Shown in pieces: positions 12,901 to 25,820 of a stretch of DNA of 64,000 bases. Under the pieces are notes generated by a model. It searched no databases. It was given only the letters and a program-made list of their open reading frames with translations, and was not told where the DNA came from. The DNA comes from Buddleja alternifolia (taxonomy: Eukaryota > Streptophyta > Magnoliopsida > Lamiales > Scrophulariaceae), in contig CM033399.1 of NCBI GenBank assembly GCA_019426215.1, positions 33,861,022 to 33,925,021 of the forward strand, written 5' to 3'. Position numbers and translations under genes: made by a program. Position 1 is the first letter of the stretch; every line of letters starts with the position of its first letter.

Positions 12901-13670
12901 CTTGGATAATCTCGCAGGTCAGCAGGATAAGCCACATTGGATATTCTCATCGGATGGTAAATACAACTGTAAAAGTGCATACGAAGCACTAACTCGGGCA
13001 GCGGATGGCATGGGGATTCGAAATTGTGGATGAAAATTTGGAAGGTCCCAGGGGCCCATCATCGCATAATGTTTCTTTGGCTCTTCCGTCATAATAAAGT
13101 GATCACCAATTTGGTTCTGAGAGATCGGGGAATTGTGGCTTCAGACAGCTATAATATTTGTGGGATCGTATCGGATACCCCATTACATGTCGTTCGGGAC
13201 TATAGTTGGGCGAAAAAATATTGGCTTCAATTTGTTGATTCTAATTTTATAACTCTTTTTTCTCAGGCACTGACAAAGAATGGATTGAATGGAACCTATC
13301 ACACAAGATAAATAGGTATGAGTGGTGCTATAGGTGGGATCTCTTGTTTACTGAAACTCTCTCTTTTCTTTGACAGGTTTGCAATGAAATAACCCACGGT
13401 GTTCGGGATGAGGTACCGACATGGGACCTAGATGTGTTACATAAAGGAATTGACGGAACACTTACAGCCCTCAACTTTGATCCGGAAGTGATGCACCTTC
13501 GGTTACACACGGGCTGGAAAAAATCGGCACCCGACTATACCAAACTCAATGTTGACGCTGCGGACGTCGGGTGGTCAGATGGGGGTCGGTGGTACTCTTA
13601 GAGATGAGCATGGAACTTGGTTAGGGGGTTCTGTAGTCACATTGAGTGAAATGTGGGAAACGTATTGGTA
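9984..13670 (+). pseudogene. LINE ORF2 (endonuclease, reverse transcriptase, RNase H), broken
   Basis: The start MTSIFWNC at 9984 is the usual plant LINE ORF2 opening. The endonuclease domain spans about 10071-10871 with VIVGDMNVV near 10383. The reverse transcriptase spans about 11270-12340, with a KSSGPDGI block near 11310, KIDFEKAYDRINWSF near 11690 and the catalytic FVDD box at 12002-12013 still intact. A zf-RVT-like region lies near 13024-13210. The RNase H starts at about 13500 (HTGWKKSAPDY, LNVDA) and is lost after about 13650. Numerous in-frame stops and frameshifts occur. Confidence 0.85.
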
Positions 13671-14043
13671 GTTTAAGCGAGATGTCTTTAATTTATGTCT
13701 TTGTGTACATAAAATTTTTCATTTGAAGATATTTCTACGAATCAGATCTAGAAAAGATGATCTCGTCCCATTTTTTATATGATCACTCATTCTATTACGG
13801 TGATTAAAATTTCTATACATATATTTATAAAAAGATAAATAAATAAAATTGTTTTATTTTTTCATAACCAATTCTTTTAAGATTTTGCCAATTTATTATG
13901 AGCGCGCCAACTTAGGTGGAGCGGCCCTAACCCCTGGTCTAACCTGTAAAATGATAATTGATATCAATTATTAGTAGAACAAGAAAGTTTATAGATATTA
14001 ATTATCGCTGAAATGTTTACTTGAGCTCCAGTTGATAATATAA
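13671..14043. other. Intergenic sequence after the LINE
   Basis: AT-rich, with no gene or clear repeat seen. Confidence 0.5.
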
Positions 14044-14051
14044 TAAATTAA

Positions 14052-14280
14052 GAGGGTGCTTAGCTAACCTTATTGTAAAGAATTTATACATTTTTAGTGC
14101 TTATCATTTATTTTTTTAAGTTTATAAGTTGTCTATTTTATAAGCTCTTAAAAAATAGATTGGGGTTTTCTAACTTATTTTTCCGGAACTTATAAGTTGT
14201 TTAACAAAATTTTTTACCAAACACCTTTTAAGAGTTTATAAACTATTTTAAGGAGCTCATAAATTCAACCAAACACCCTC
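14052..14280. mobile_element. Short MITE, 229 bp
   Basis: The ends gagggtg (14052) and caccctc (14280) are inverted, and inner words such as gttaaacaactt, cttataag and tttataag repeat in both orientations. The flanks taaattaa (14044-14051) and taaatttt (14281-14288) agree at six of eight bases, consistent with a decayed 8-bp duplication of hAT type. Confidence 0.7.
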
Positions 14281-14288
14281 TAAATTTT

Positions 14289-15384
14289 TAGTTTTCCCTT
14301 GATAAAAGTTGGATCTTAGTTCAATTAGTTATAAAACAATAAAATATGAGCAAAAGCTAAAAGCTAAATGGATATGATTCAAGTCGTACACGATTAAAGC
14401 TCATTGGGTTCAGTTCTTTTTTTTTTTTTTCCATCCCTTTTTTAGCTAAGGTCTTTGGTTCTAATCAATTTGCAATTAAATCGAAATCAAATATAATTTT
14501 AATCAATTAGCAATTAAATCAAAATCAAATATAATTTTATGCTCAATATAAATTCTTGAAAAATATATTGTTCGATTGGATTCGAACCATCCACACCTCA
14601 AAAAAAATATAAACAACAATTTCGACTTAAAGAACCAGTATCTTCTTTCTTCTTAGCAAGGGCCGCACTTATTTTTGTTAAGCAAATGTAATTTCATTCA
14701 TAATCAAAACAATTCATAAGTACAAAAAACGGAACCTTGAATTCCTCGCAAAAGATGGCCCCCTCTACTATAAATTATGACGTAAACTCGACTACTTTGG
14801 TTTATCTTAAATGGGCACCTCCTAAGTGTAATGACTAATGAGAATTCAATAGTATAGAGTCTCTAAATAATAACAATAATTCATACAGTGAAATTCACAA
14901 AGAGTATCTAATATCTAGATTTTGCAATAATGTCAGAATTTAAAGGTTCGAGAATTTCTAAAAATCACACTATATTGTATGACTTAATTTCAGAATCATG
15001 AGTGAAAAAGTTCTATCATCAATAATACAAAGGGAACATCAGCGCTCCAAAGTAGGCCCCTAATCAAATTCAAATTGTTAACAGTGGTAAAGCATATTAA
15101 ATTAGATAACATTATGGGGAATAGTACTTAGGGAAGAATTAATTGTTCTAATCCCTATTCAATGGGCTCCAATCAAGATGTAATATTATAACCCGGCTGT
15201 ACAATAATTAAGGAGAGAATTATCTGTTTTAGGCTTTCAATGACACCACAATTAATTACACACTTCTTTTGGACAAACCCCACATCCCCTCCTCAAATCA
15301 AGATTTTTGCCCTTCACTTCACCATCCACCCCCACTCTCTAATGTCTCACGCTCCCACCCGCTCCCACCCCCACACTAAACACT
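14289..15384. other. AT-rich intergenic sequence
   Basis: About 1.1 kb without a recognisable gene. Two copies of a short word (caattagcaattaaatc-like) occur near 14465-14540. Confidence 0.55.
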
Positions 15385-15635
15385 CCTAATAATTTCTAAT
15401 TTAGATCGAATCTAATAGTTTGAGTGTGTATTTTGTATTTATGTATTTCATATAAGTGTGTGTGAAAACCGCACACAATATACCTTGCTGTGTGTAAGAC
15501 TAGGACTATTGATCTTAGTGTCTATCTCTTTTACACGGTGAGATATATTGTGTGCAACTCCTACATACACTTGTGTGAAATAGATACACACAAAATTCAT
15601 ACTCGAACCATTGAATTCGATCTGACCTAAAATTA
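15385..15635. repeat. Inverted-repeat element upstream of ROPGEF14
   Basis: The left end reads gatcgaatctaatagtttga and the right end, in reverse complement, reads agatcgaattcaatggttcg. Internally acacaatatacc and its partner gagatatattgtgtg are also inverted. A related sequence (atagtccgagtgtgaattct ... ttagactcgatctaat) lies at about 43968-44060 in intron 1 of the beta-amylase gene. It is probably a MITE; boundaries and target duplication are uncertain. Confidence 0.55.
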
Positions 15636-16614
15636 CCCCTATACTTTCCAAAATTATTTGAATTTTTATCAAGCTTAAAAAAAAAATCAATTGGATTTGA
15701 GTGCTTATCTATCCAAGTTCAAACAATATTTAATCGAATCAAACACAAAACGAACTCTGTAACTCGATATTTTGTGTATATCATACTTTGATTGATCGTG
15801 TCAAGCTCGTGCCTGGCTATATTTTATCAAACATAAAAGTGTTTGTAATCTTGTTCGTTTTGTTTAACAACTCGAGCTCAAACAAGATTTTAGCAATTTA
15901 TCTCGAATCAAATACTAAATAACTTGATTTATTTTTCAACCATGTCCCAATTTAATTCAGAAAGGGAAAAACGAAACTCATCCAAGAAACAAAGGGTAAT
16001 TCTATGCATTTGTCCTATTATACTAGACACCGTTGGATTACATGGGGTGTGTGATTTTCACTATTCAACATCTTGGGTACATCGATAGATGAACTAGGAC
16101 CAATGCACCTACTCCATCGTACAATTTCCAAAAACACACACTAGTGAGTGTCGGTATGTGCGTGCATATATTATACTTTATCCCATCCCTCCAAATAAAA
16201 ACACACAGAAACTCGTACAAGTGCGTGTCTATATATATATATATATATATGTATATGTGTGTATATATTGTAACAAATGGGGTCACACTTGCTATATTCT
16301 CTCATCTAATTCATCCTCAATTCATACACGCATTCCATACCATAACCATTCTCTTCAGTCTTCTGTTTTGTCTTCTGACGCTGCTATTACTAATTAATAT
16401 CTCATCAAATCTCTCTCTCTCTCTCTGTCTAACCATTTCCTCCTCCTACGTAATCTTAATTTGACCTTTCACTTCACTTCACCGTTTGTTTCAGATCATT
16501 TCATCCATTTTAATCTAAACTAATTTCATTTCTTGCAACACTTTTATAATTATTATTACTTTTTTCAATACTTACTCAAAGGGATTTTCTTTGCTGCTCA
16601 TCAGAGAAAATAAG

Positions 16615-17945
16615 GTACGTTCATGTTCTTCCATTTCCTTTAAATGTTCCTTTTTTCCCTATTATTTTTAATTAATGGGTTTTTTATATGGTGAAAATCC
16701 CATTATTTTGATTTTAAAAAAATAAAAATTCAAGCTTTATTCCCATTTTCACACACAAACACACTCACTGTGTGTATGTGTGTGAGTTTTCTTCACCATT
16801 TTTTCCAAATAGCTTTGTAATTTATTTTATTTAATTAATTTGTGATGCACAGTCAAAGACAGATTATATTTATGCAGAGCTGTGACATATTAACACATTA
16901 ACAAACACTACTTTTTGACTCATCCGCCCTGCAAAAAAAGTTCTGCTTCATAGCGTCAAAGGTTCTTTTTACACACTGCTTTTTCTCTCTTTTCTACCAT
17001 CTCAAAACATTGTCTTTTTTCTTTCAAAAGGAATTCTAGACTGGCGATATCTTGACACGATAAACTCAACTGATAAGTTTTAATGAGTTGGGTTCTCAAA
17101 ACTTTGTTTAATTTTAATATTTTATACACTCTCTTTCAACTCACTCGTATATTTTGAATTCATTGAGCTCCTAATCAACTCGTAAAATGGCATTGGGATG
17201 GGATTATGGAAATTTCTGAGGTGCTTCGGATTTATTTTACATCACACATTCAAAATAAATGGGGTGGTTTTCACACTCACCTATCTGTATAAACCACCCA
17301 CCATAAATGCTTGTGTTATGAAAAATGAACCGGGAGCAATACGCCTGATCCACCATATAATTACCATTGGATTATGAAACTTTTTCTTTTTTTATTTTAA
17401 AAACACAAACTATATTTTATTTATTTATTTATTATTGTATTTAATATGTTTTGTACCATTGGACTAGAAACTTGTACCCTATAGAGACGTTACGGCCTTA
17501 CGGGTCTAAAAGGAAACAATTCACCGCAAATTTTGGAAGTTCCATAAATTCTTCTATTCCTTTTCAATTAAAGAAAATATTTTTCTAGAATTATATATAT
17601 ATATTTTTTTTTTACACATTTTGAGTTTATTATTTTGGGGTAACGAGCTTGGACTTTTTGGACAATAACAATAATTCTTTTTTGCCGGATTTATTGTACA
17701 CTAATAATTGTGATTGTATCAAAATTCGTAATTCCAAAGACATTTCTTTATTTTATATGATTCAATCCCCTATGCTAAGCTAGTTTGAAAAGTAATGACA
17801 TTTCATGTGTTGGATTACTATTGTTCCTACATTAATAACTGATTTTCTTCCTTTTTGCGCTTGTGACATTTCATCTGTCAAATCTCCCATGATTTATTGC
17901 TTGAATTTAATGTTTTATGTTTGTTTTTTTCCTTTTATTTTTCAG
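16615..17945 (+). other. Probable 5'-UTR intron of ROPGEF14
   Basis: A donor in taag/gtacgt at 16615 and an acceptor after ttttatttttcag ending at 17945 would place a 1.3-kb intron in the 5' leader, with the leader resuming at 17946 and the start codon at 18009. CT-rich sequence just upstream (about 16400-16450) fits a leader. No transcript evidence is available. Confidence 0.55.
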
Positions 17946-18008
17946 GAGGGTTTGGTCTACAACATTTGATTAATTCAAATAATTATATAATCAAATAGCA
18001 ACATAAAA

Positions 18009-21000
18009 ATGCTCATGAGGAGGAGGCTAGCCTGTTGTACAAGAGACATGAGAGAAATCAGCATTGATTTTGATGAACAAGAAAGTAAGCAATTATCCCT
18101 CGAATTTCTATTTTGTTTTAATATAAAATAAAACATCAAATTAGAATAAAAGATCCGGGCTGTAATAAAAATATCATCAACTTAAGATACTTGTATTCTA
18201 TTATTACTATAAGACAAGTTATGCCACACTCACAACCCCACTCTCCACCAAAAAGCAAAAATGAAAAGAAAATATTAATAGTTGTAAATGTAAGTATTTA
18301 TCATGTTTGATTGTTGGTAAAATCCGCAAATTATGCACTAAATTTTGGATTAAGTAATGTGTGACATGATCTTATACCATTTCATATGTGAAGTTTATTC
18401 AAGTCATTGAATTTCTTATCTATCGATATTCGTCGGTGATCAATGTACCTAATTACCTACCACATGGGTTCCTTATGAAAGTCCTATAGTTGGAAAATAA
18501 AATTTTAAAGGCTTAAATGGGGCAAAAACTTAGGTACAAAAATTTCTAGTGAAAATAAGGTGTCCCCTACCCAAATGGTCCAGACCAAAAAAGATATGCA
18601 TATTTGTTTGGTAACACAAAATTGCCGTTTCACTACAGTACAAGCGGTTTCATGTACTTCCAACACTCTTATTTCAGTTTCAGTATAATTACGACCATTC
18701 ATTGTGAGTCGCACCTCATTTATAATTATAAACTGTAATTATATTGGTACTCAGAATCACGGGAGCTCTAGTTTAGTCGATTTCACACACACACGCACCT
18801 AGTAAAAGAAAAAAGAAATCCTTTTATTTATGGTAAAAAAAAAATTAAATCTATCATGTAGTATCTTGTTCATTTTTGACCATGTGGGGGTGACTCCATT
18901 TATTTACATTTATTTCAGCCTGCAAGAAGTAGTTCTATGCCTCAGTACTAAAGATGATGGACATTTACTCATAAATGAAAATTTTCCATTCACCAATTAA
19001 AGAAATTTGACTCCTTTTTTGGCTTTTCAAAATATTTAATATTACATGTAGGTCCCCCTATTTTGATACAATTGGAGCTGGTACCCATATATGTGGCCCC
19101 CAAAATTTCAAAATTACAAGACTTTACATAGGGAAAAAGTCTTTTATTTTTTTGTGTTTAGGTAGGTATCAATATAAAGTGATAGGGATTTATCAATATC
19201 AGTTAGTGATGGAGTTTGTATGTACACATGGTCTAGACATCAAAGTCTTTGTCCTCTGACATTTCCTTTTTTAAAAATTCTACATGTTTTATTTGGATCT
19301 ACATTTATTGTAAAATTTATTGATCTCCTCTTGCTTTTTTTAAAAAAAATTTTTTTTTTGCTATTTCAAGTTTTGACTTTTTAAAGTTTGTAGTTAAATA
19401 AACAATGATCATTTGTGAGATCCCTTCAATTGTTTGATTTATTATTTTGATATCTATCAAATGGATTCTTGTGATAGCCACTGAACTCGAGCTCCGAAAA
19501 ACGACCCTAAAATGTCGTTCGTGCTTTTTGTTTTTGGACTAATTTACTTTTGATTTCTCGTTCGTTTTGTTTTAACGTATTTTTAAGCTGTCTTATTCAT
19601 ATCTTATATCGGGGATTTTATTTGTTAGTGAAATTATATGGTTGGTGAGATAATTTTGGTGAATGTTCGATTTTACTCCATTTTGTGGTTGGTTTAGTTG
19701 GTGGCATTTGATTATAACATATCGCGTGCTACTTAATAGTTGAGAGCATGTGCAGAAGCAAACTTGTGATGTTACACATTTCATATACTGTGGTTGCATG
19801 TGGGTACTCTAAATTTATAGCAATCAAGACAAAAAATTCTAGAATTTTGTTTGCTGAGATTTTGTTGTTTATTGCTTCTTTGTGTATAGAAGAAAATGGT
19901 TGTCCAATACTGATGTATAGGAGCGCACAGGAGTCGAACTTGAGCCAAAAATTTCGAGCTTGTTGAGCTCGAGCATGAAATTTAAAATAACATAAAATTA
20001 TATATATTCTTAAATATGGATTAATATAGATTTATATTATATCACGAGCATATTATTAAATATATCATGACAAATACCAAGTAAGTCATTATACATTATC
20101 AAATATATTTTATATATATATATTAATTTTTTGTCTGGATCTCTTTTTCTTTCATGAATAACTAACTTCAAATTTGAAAACTTCAGGAATAATGACTTAC
20201 AATGGCCTGGAGAGCTATGACAATGACAGTGGAACGAGCAGAGGAGATGGTTGTGTCACTGATTCTTTTGATGAAGATGATTCGAGTTGCTCTTCCAGCA
20301 CTAATGCTTTTGGATCATTCTCCTCTCTGTGGACTATAATGAAGAAAGATGATCGTTCTCAAGATGAGTGGAGCTTCTCAGCAACCCCACGACGACACTT
20401 TGATGTGAAAGAGAAGCGAGACTATACCACTGAGTTTTCAGATGTTGATACTATGAAGGAGAAATTTGCTAAGCTTTTGCTCGGTGAGGATATTACAGGA
20501 GGTACCAAGGGGAGTTCCTCCGCATTATCTTTGTCGAATGCCATAACAAATCTAGCAGGTATAGTAGTAATTTACTATTTGGTCTTAACCTAACTTTGTT
20601 TACATGAATGGTAATTAAGAGAAAATTATCAAATAATGTTTAAGTTACATTCGGTTGAAGTGCTCCCTTCGTGCAAGATTACCATTTGACCTTAATTATG
20701 AAGAGTTTTAGACGAGAGTTGAAAACAAAGTTTTGTTTACCTTTGCATTGTTGACCTTGAAAATAGTAGTTGTAGTTAAGAGCTACTGGTGTCAATTCAT
20801 TTTAATTGAGACATTTTTAGGGGCGCGGGGGACATTATAGGAAATGAAGCTTCTTTTCAGGACCCTGGGGCAGGAGTCATAAGTTAAGACGAATAGAGTT
20901 AAAAAAATATACTGTAGATCAAGGATTTTCGACCTCCTTAGATTATTGTTATGCCAGTCTCCACATATACGAGTAAACATGCACTACACCGAATGGCGTT

Positions 21001-23613
21001 TTGAGGGCCTTTACCAAATGCAAGAAGTGTATATATAAATCCTGAACCTACTGATATGATAGATTACTCATATAGCAGTTAAAACCTCTCACGGAAAAAG
21101 TTCATCGTCCTATGCTTAAGCTTTCATTATTCCAATCATGTAAATAAGAAAGCATTTTGGTTTAATTACAGCTTCTGTTTTTGGCGAGCTGTGGAAGTTA
21201 GAGCCATTGGCAGAGGAAAGAAAGAGCAAATGGCGCAGAGAAATGGAGTGGCTACTCTCCCCGACGAACTATATGGTTGAGTTGGTCCCTGCCAAGCAAA
21301 ATGGCGCCAATGGCCGGACATTAGAGGTACTATTTATTTCCAATCCAATGCAACAAGTATTCGCTATAAAATTTAGTCTAATTGCAATTTTTGTTTAGAT
21401 AATGACCCCAAAAGCTCGAGCAGACATCCATATGAATCTCCCAGCATTGCAAAAATTGGACTCCATGCTAATTGTAGGTGGTCTCACTCTCTCCCCTCAC
21501 AAAGCAATTCATTTTTTCGCCCTTTCGACATTTAAATTTCACCCCATTGATTTCTCGAATTGATAGGATACGCTCAATCAAATGGTTGATACGGAGTTTT
21601 GGTATGCGGAAGTGGGTAGCCGAGCAGAAGGAAGAAGTAGGAGTGCCGGGCAGAGCAAACGGTGGTGGCTTCCATCTCCTAGGGTACCTACAGTTGGACT
21701 CTCAGATGTAGAGAGAAAGAAATTGTTGCATCAGGGTAAATTGGTCTATCAAGTTTGCAAAGCTGCAAAGTCAATCAATGAGAATGTCTTGTTTGAAATG
21801 CCGATTCCCATTATCATCAAGGAAGCACTCCCGAAAGTAAGTTGAGCAATCTTTTATCCTAAGCACCGAGAGCTTGAAAGCGCCCTTCAATAGTAATATA
21901 TTTGAAAGGTCTCAGAATATGAGACATGTGGGGTCCATCATATATGGGTGATGATTGTGATTGTATCTTGACTTGGAATTCTGGTTTCCCCAAGAATCAT
22001 TCTTCTAGTATTTCTCGATGCGTTTTCAAAACAACTTGAACACTTTTGCGTGTCCTTTCTTTTGCTTTAAGATTTATCATCTTAATTTGAAGGGTAAATT
22101 ACAAACCCCCCTAGGTGTGAGGATTACCATAACTTAATCTCTTAGTAAAAGCAGATTACAATTTTATCCTATGTTTTTCGAGTTGTCAGAATCTCTGACA
22201 ACAGTGACAAGGGGTTATTTTGATAATTTGCAAAGCCTTAGGAGGCTCGTGGTAATTATCCAATAAGTGAGGGGGTATGCATGTAATTATCCTTACTGTG
22301 AATATAATGACGAGCCAAACAAGCTCACTTTCTTGCTTGTCCTTTGTTTCAGTCTGGAAAGGCAAGCCTCGGGGACGAACTCTACAAAATACTGACTGCA
22401 GACTCTATATCTACCGAAGAAATGATCAACTGTTTAAATCTGAAATCAGAACACAGTGCTCTTGAAGCCATTAACAGATTGGAAGCGGCTATATTTACAT
22501 GGAAAGAGAAAATCGCAGAACAAGGCAGTGGTAAGTCTCCAGTTCGAACATCATGGTCTTTCGTGAAAGATCCATTATCCGAGCTGGATAAGATCGAATC
22601 ATTAGTGAACCAAGCAGAATTGCTTCGCCAGCAGCTGAAGATCAAATATCAAAACCTTCCCCAGACATTCCTTGACGTGACAAAAATCCAATATGGCAAG
22701 GTGAGTAACGCAATATTTTACTGCATAAACGGATATAATATAAGAACATATAGGTGGAATTGGTTACTCTTTGACCATTTTTTATTACCAAATGAGTAGA
22801 ATGATATATGCTATCATTCTACTTTTGCTCCCTTAAGCCAAAATTTTGCCATTGTTTTTCCTTCCGCTCGCCTTGTCATTTCGTGGGATCGGTACACATG
22901 ATATGTCTCAAAGTAATACTATACATAAGAGTAAATTACACAGAAATTCCTGCATGAGACCCTAATTATGATTCATACTAAGGTTTGAAAAATTATCATA
23001 ACTTCTCCCGTCAGTAAAAACAAATTACAATTTCACCCTCCTATCAGTAAAAGTAAATTACTATTTCACCCCTTGTTTTTCTTGTTGTTGGAGGGGTGTC
23101 TTGCAAGACCTTAGGGGCTCGTGTACTCAATAAGTAAAGGGGCGTGCATGTCATTATTCCTATATTTTACGCACTTTCTTAGAGTTCCTAAATTAATTAT
23201 GAGCAAGAATTTTTTATTTTGTCAAAAAATTGTAGGATGTTGGGCAAGCGATTCTCGAAGCATACTCTCGGGTTCTAGCCAACTTGGCGTTCAGCATTCT
23301 CTCCCGCATAGGTGACATTCTGCAAGAAGACGTGATAAGCAGCCCAAACTCACCTGCAGCAATGTCACATCTCGTTGGAGCCAAAATCCCAGGAATATCA
23401 GACAGTCCAATGCTCGATCGGGTAAGGCACTCCCTTATCCATCAGTTGAACAGCACAGATGCAAAATGTCGTGAATCGACAGATGCTTCTGATGTAGAAG
23501 CTCAACATGAAGAGGCTAAGATTAGTTCTGTGAGTGTGACACCTAGTCGAAGCCGAGTGTGGTGCATAGGCAAAGAGGCTTGCAGTAGTGTGTCCGCTCA
23601 AAATTCTCCTTGA
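18009..23613 (+). CDS. ROPGEF14: Rop guanine nucleotide exchange factor, PRONE domain (RopGEF14-like)
   Basis: RopGEFs activate plant Rho (ROP) GTPases at the plasma membrane through the plant-specific PRONE domain. Hand-built exons: 18009-18084, 20187-20558, 21172-21326, 21399-21473, 21567-21836, 22353-22700 and 23236-23613; all introns are GT-AG and the joined frame closes at 557 aa. The N-terminus [21 protein letters not shown] and RIMTYNGLE are hallmarks of the RopGEF14 branch. PRONE covers about residues 113-465, with [40 protein letters not shown] and [12 protein letters not shown] all intact. A Ser-rich variable C-terminus of about 90 residues follows and ends with a conserved [13 protein letters not shown] motif. 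Just after NGLES the usual short CILNN-type stretch seems to be missing. Exon 1 is followed by a 2.1-kb intron. Two later introns carry one repeat family (22090-22294, 22927-23161). Confidence 0.92.
22090..22294 (+). repeat. Intronic repeat, copy 1 (family also at 22927 and 26776)
   Basis: The copy starts aagggtaaattaca and ends gtaattatcctt, imperfect inverted termini. Inner shared words are agtaaaagcagattacaatt, tgtttttc and gtgagggggt. It lies in a ROPGEF14 intron in the gene's orientation. The target duplication is not clear. Confidence 0.7.
22927..23161 (+). repeat. Intronic repeat, copy 2
   Basis: It begins aagagtaaattaca and ends cattattcct. It shares cagtaaaaacaaattacaat, tgtttttcttgttg and taagtaaagggg with the other two copies. 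It lies in the next ROPGEF14 intron, in the same orientation. Confidence 0.68.
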
Positions 23614-23872
23614 TATGTTCAGTATTTTTTGTATATATAGACGCCATGTTTATGCGATACATCAAGCTTATGTATAGCTGCATGCATATGTTGTTTGTGA
23701 TTTGATTTTGTGTTGGATCACAAAATTGACGAGTCTCGTTGAGAATATTCATGTAATTTTTCCAAGTATAAGCTTCAATGAGATTCAAGTTTGATACATA
23801 AGTAAAGAAAATGAAAACTAGTACAAAAGAGTTATTTTGACGTCAAAACGTTTGAAAAATCATTGACGAAAA
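23614..23872 (+). other. Likely 3'-UTR and downstream flank of ROPGEF14
   Basis: AT-rich sequence follows the stop codon at 23611-23613. No coding features are seen before the poly(T) tract of the antisense LINE tail at about 23875. Confidence 0.5.
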
Positions 23873-24850
23873 TGTTTTTTTTTTTATTATTATGGGAAGG
23901 AGGGGGAGACCATAAGAAGCTACCGACAAATCCGGGGTGGTAGTTATCACGCAGGACCAAGTGGTATTCATTCGATCGAATTCTAAAAAACGTACAAGTA
24001 TCCATATCCGGAATCGAGATATAGTGAAGAACTTGGTGTAACCCTTTCTTAGCTATTACGAAAATGTCGAGAGTGATGTATGGTGTGCTATTGATCGGAA
24101 TTTATCCTAATTTCTTTATAGAGGTAATTATTAGGAAATCCACGTAGCAATTTTCTGTGATTCTTATTTTTATTTATTTTTTCATTCAAGAGAAGGAGGG
24201 GTTACCCAAGATAGTGTTTAGTCCGACAAACCCGGATTACTAGTCACAATATGTGACCAAGTTTGACCAATGTTATCACCATCAAGAATGTTTTGGATGC
24301 GCTCGTCAGGCGCATTAAAGTACAATAAAGGGTGTTGTAAACCTAACTTGGCTAGCATGTTTGCCGCTCGATTGGCTTCCCGCTAAATGCAGGTGATAGA
24401 GACCTCTCAGTCTCTAGTCAAGACATCACGTATTTGTTGGATCAGATCATAAAAATGATGAGTTGTGGAGGTGTCCACAATGCTTCGGATAGCATTACGG
24501 CAGTCAGATTCAAGTATCAAATGCTTAACTCCGGATTTCCACGCCATCTCTAGTCCCTCTAGAATGGCTCGCATTTCAACCTCGACAGAGGAGCATGGGT
24601 CAATTCGCCCAACAAAACCATTAATCCAAATACCATGCTCGTTTCTCAGGGGCCCTCCAATCCCCGCCAGAAGGTCCGAATTGTTTTCAATATGTGTCAT
24701 CGTTGTATCTACGTTCACTTTGTAGTAGCCAGGCGAAGGCTTAGTCCAACCCGTATGTAGCTGGAGTAACACTACATTCGGGTCGACGAAAGTCAATTGT
24801 ACAATACAGTCAATTCGTAAGAGTAACATATCTAGGACCATAATAGGTGT
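23873..24850 (-). pseudogene. LINE 3' ends with RNase H remnant, truncated
   Basis: The minus-strand translation of 24407-24841 is an RNase H domain of LINE ORF2 type: HTGWTKPSPGYYKVNVD, a VEVEMRAILEGLEMAW block and ILESDCRNAI with the expected acidic positions. After a stop it continues as REANRAANMLAKLG near 24350-24390. Two poly(T)-like tracts (about 23875 and 24167) each precede a related GC-richer tail (gaaggaggggg / gaaggaggggt), suggesting two stacked 5'-truncated LINE tails. The RNase H resembles the truncated end of the LINE at 5.85-13.67 kb. Confidence 0.75.
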
Positions 24851-25820
24851 CTCATCCCTTCCGCATATAACTTGTTAGTTGTATATACCTAGCTCTTAGA
24901 ATAATATTGGGACATTGAATTTGAAAAGTAATTGAATACATAATTTGGATTTAAATATCATTACATTTTAATTGGATAGCTCGACTATTATAATTCCTAT
25001 ATGGTTTGTCATATAATGCAAATACATAGAAAATATTTACTGTATTTGGTTGGTTGGGGGAGGGGATGCCAAGGACAACATGTTGGTCAATTACTATTTT
25101 ACTAATTTCAACTCTTTATTGCTTCAACAAAAATGTCTATTCCTCGGTCAACTTGGTTGGATCATGAGCTAGTTTAAATGTTGGGATCTTTTTATTGCCT
25201 AATTAACCAATAAAAATAATAAATTATCTTCTTAATTTTATTGAAATAATTTATCTTTCTAAAATAAATAATGCAAAATGGTTTATTTAAAATTTTATAA
25301 TTTATTGTTTATTTAATTATTTATTTATTTTTGGAATTTGAGTACACCAACATTTGTCTATCTTTGAAATAGTTTGTTCCATGTATGTGTAGTTACCCAG
25401 TGGTATCTGCTTCCACTTTTATATGAAAGATTTTGAGTTTAATTCTAGACTGTCACAAATTGTAACTTTTCTTTCTTTATTAGGAGTTTTATAGGGTTTG
25501 TGTGGTCCATGATTAAAGACTATTGTCTCGAGTTTGTCGGATCAGGGTATCCCCTTTGCCTAGGACTAGGAAAAAACAGATAAGACAATAAATATAATTT
25601 CGATAAGCATTATGAGATATCACTATTCAAATTCTTTGAGTTTAATTTATTAATAAAATCTTGAAAAAGCTAGCCCTCCAACAGGCAAGCAAGATTGGCA
25701 ACCAGAAGTAACTTCAATACCTTCCATCTTGAAATGACCATTTCCTTATTGCCTGCAATTATCAAATCCAAAATTAAGCTACCAAAACCTAACTAATTCA
25801 ATTAAAATCGCCACATATTG
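24851..25820. other. AT-rich intergenic sequence upstream of the BAHD gene
   Basis: About 1 kb with no coding signature and no strong repeat; nothing reportable seen. Confidence 0.55.

Larger units (their letters stand above)
5850..13670 (+). mobile_element. Decayed LINE (L1-type) retrotransposon, carrying two later insertions
   Basis: ORF1-like sequence (5884-8335) and ORF2-like sequence (9984-13670) follow each other on the + strand. Removing a hAT-like element (6959-7574) and a solo LTR (8352-9955), each with its own target duplication, restores a continuous LINE. The 5' boundary is only approximate. The 3' end is lost partway through the RNase H domain near 13650-13670, and I see no poly(A) tail. 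Many stops and frameshifts make it non-functional. Confidence 0.85.

Noticed and set aside
16065..16464. Overlapping 73-106-aa frames upstream of ROPGEF14
   Set aside because: They read through TA/CA microsatellite and CT-rich leader sequence and have no recognisable domain.
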